From a bacterium (lineage in GTDB: Bacteria; Verrucomicrobiota; Verrucomicrobiia; Limisphaerales; J093), in the NCBI GenBank assembly GCA_021784265.1, contig JAJXTA010000162.1:1-6617 (forward strand): a stretch of 6,617 nt of DNA, written 5' to 3'. Under the pieces are notes generated by a model. That model was not told the origin of the DNA, made no database searches, and saw only the letters and a program-made list of their open reading frames with translations. Positions 5,802 to 6,617 of the stretch are shown one piece after another; position 1 is the stretch's first letter, and the number at the start of each line of letters is the position of its first letter. The position numbers and the translations under genes are program-made.

Positions 5802-6617
5802 ATGACAACGCCGAAAGGAGTTCCGCCACGCGCCACTGTTGGCCGCCGCTGGGCAACGCTGGGCTTATTCCTGGCCACGAGCCTGACCCCGGGCGCCTGG
5901 GCACAGGACCGGGTGACGATTGCCGACGGCACGCTCCAAGGCACGGCCAGCGCCGGCGTTTACAGCTTCAAGGGGATCCCGTTCGCCGCGCCCCCGGTCG
6001 GCGACCTGCGCTGGCGTCCCCCGCAGCCGGTCCAACCGTGGGCCGGCGCGCGCCCGGCGGACAACTTCGGGCCGCGCGCCATGCAACGCCCCCTCTTCGG
6101 CGACATGGTTTTCCGCGGCGCGGGGATGAGCGAGGACTGCCTCTACCTCAACGTCTGGACCCCAGCCCCGCGCTCGCCAGCCAAGCTCCCGGTGCTCGTC
6201 TATTTCTACGGCGGGGGCTTTGTGGCGGGTGACGGTTCGGAACCGCGGTACGACGGGGCAAGCATGGCGCATCAAGGCCTCGTCGCCGTCACCGTCAACT
6301 ACCGGCTCGGCGTCTTCGGGTTCTTGGCCCACCCGGCCCTCGCCCAGGAATCGCCCCAGCGGGCCGCCGGCAACTATGGCCTGCTGGATCAAGTGGCCGC
6401 CCTCCAATGGGTCCGCCGAAACATCGCCGCGTTCGGAGGCGATCCGCAGCGGGTCACCATCGCGGGCGAATCGGCCGGCTCGATCTCGGTAAGCGCCTTG
6501 ATGGCGTCGCCCCTGGCCAAGGGGTTGATCGCCGGGGCGATGGGCGAGAGTGGGTCGATCCTCGGGGCGCTCCCCGCCGCCCCGCTGGCCCAAGCCGAGC
6601 GGAGCGGCGTCCGCTTC
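5802..6617 (+). CDS. Exported type-B carboxylesterase (COesterase, PF00135), N-terminal part, cut by right edge
   Basis: The 272 visible codons encode about the first half of a carboxylesterase; complete members are usually around 500 residues or more. Residues 1-34 look like a signal peptide with cleavage after AWA, before QD. Family motifs are FKGIPFAAPPVGDLRW (56-71), EDCLYLNVWTP (111-121), the oxyanion-hole YGGGF (136-140), NYRLGVFGFL (166-175), GNYGLLDQVAALQW (190-203) and the nucleophile elbow AGESAG (221-226) with S224. The acidic and His members of the triad lie beyond the window. The family hydrolyses carboxylic esters of many kinds. ATG 5802 is six bases after the previous stop and has no Shine-Dalgarno site, which suggests translational coupling with the CE1-like gene. 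An AAAGGAG at 5814-5820 lies inside the coding region and has no start codon at a suitable distance, so it was not used. Substrate unknown; release of acyl groups from glycans or glycosides is inferred from the neighbour. Confidence 0.9.
   Translation, partial: MTTPKGVPPRATVGRRWATLGLFLATSLTPGAWAQDRVTIADGTLQGTASAGVYSFKGIPFAAPPVGDLRWRPPQPVQPWAGARPADNFGPRAMQRPLFGDMVFRGAGMSEDCLYLNVWTPAPRSPAKLPVLVYFYGGGFVAGDGSEPRYDGASMAHQGLVAVTVNYRLGVFGFLAHPALAQESPQRAAGNYGLLDQVAALQWVRRNIAAFGGDPQRVTIAGESAGSISVSALMASPLAKGLIAGAMGESGSILGALPAAPLAQAERSGVRF

Noticed and set aside
5865..6593. A 242-codon open frame on the minus strand
   Set aside because: It lies opposite the carboxylesterase, which carries a full set of family motifs.

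Overview
This is a GC-rich window (about two thirds G+C by eye). It carries a mostly co-directional block of carbohydrate-degradation genes of a kind common in Verrucomicrobiota (Pedosphaera/Limisphaera-like) and Planctomycetota. That assignment is inferred from the gene families (a DUF1080 domain fused to ThuA, a second ThuA, a D-tagatose 3-epimerase-type isomerase, two secreted esterases), the many Sec signal peptides and the scarcity of Shine-Dalgarno sites. No rRNA, tRNA, CRISPR array, insertion sequence or integrase was seen.

Layout. Bases 2-427 hold the end of an unrecognised Ala-rich, coiled-coil-like protein cut by the window edge. After a 146-base gap with a candidate promoter come a cytoplasmic sugar isomerase/epimerase (574-1416) and an exported DUF1080-ThuA fusion (1499-3079). 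A 543-base gap follows (3080-3622). Most of its left half reads on the minus strand as a helix-rich coding remnant broken by two +1 shifts at G runs; a 10-bp inverted repeat lies near its right end. Then come an exported stand-alone ThuA paralogue (3623-4498), an exported esterase-D/CE1-type hydrolase with an N-terminal E-set domain (4611-5795) and, six bases later, an exported type-B carboxylesterase that runs off the right end (5802-6617+).

How the genes may work together (inference). DUF1080 is annotated as a 3-keto-disaccharide hydrolase family. ThuA is a GATase-like family named for trehalose utilisation with the 3-dehydrogenase ThuB. The two esterases could remove acyl groups from decorated glycosides, the DUF1080/ThuA proteins could process keto-glycosides outside the cytoplasmic membrane, and the epimerase could convert released ketoses inside the cell. 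No Gfo/Idh/MocA oxidoreductase and no transporter is visible, so the pathway is incomplete here and the substrate unknown. I see no clearly new defence or mobile system. The points most worth checking are the fused-plus-free ThuA pair and the frameshifted antisense gene remnant between them.
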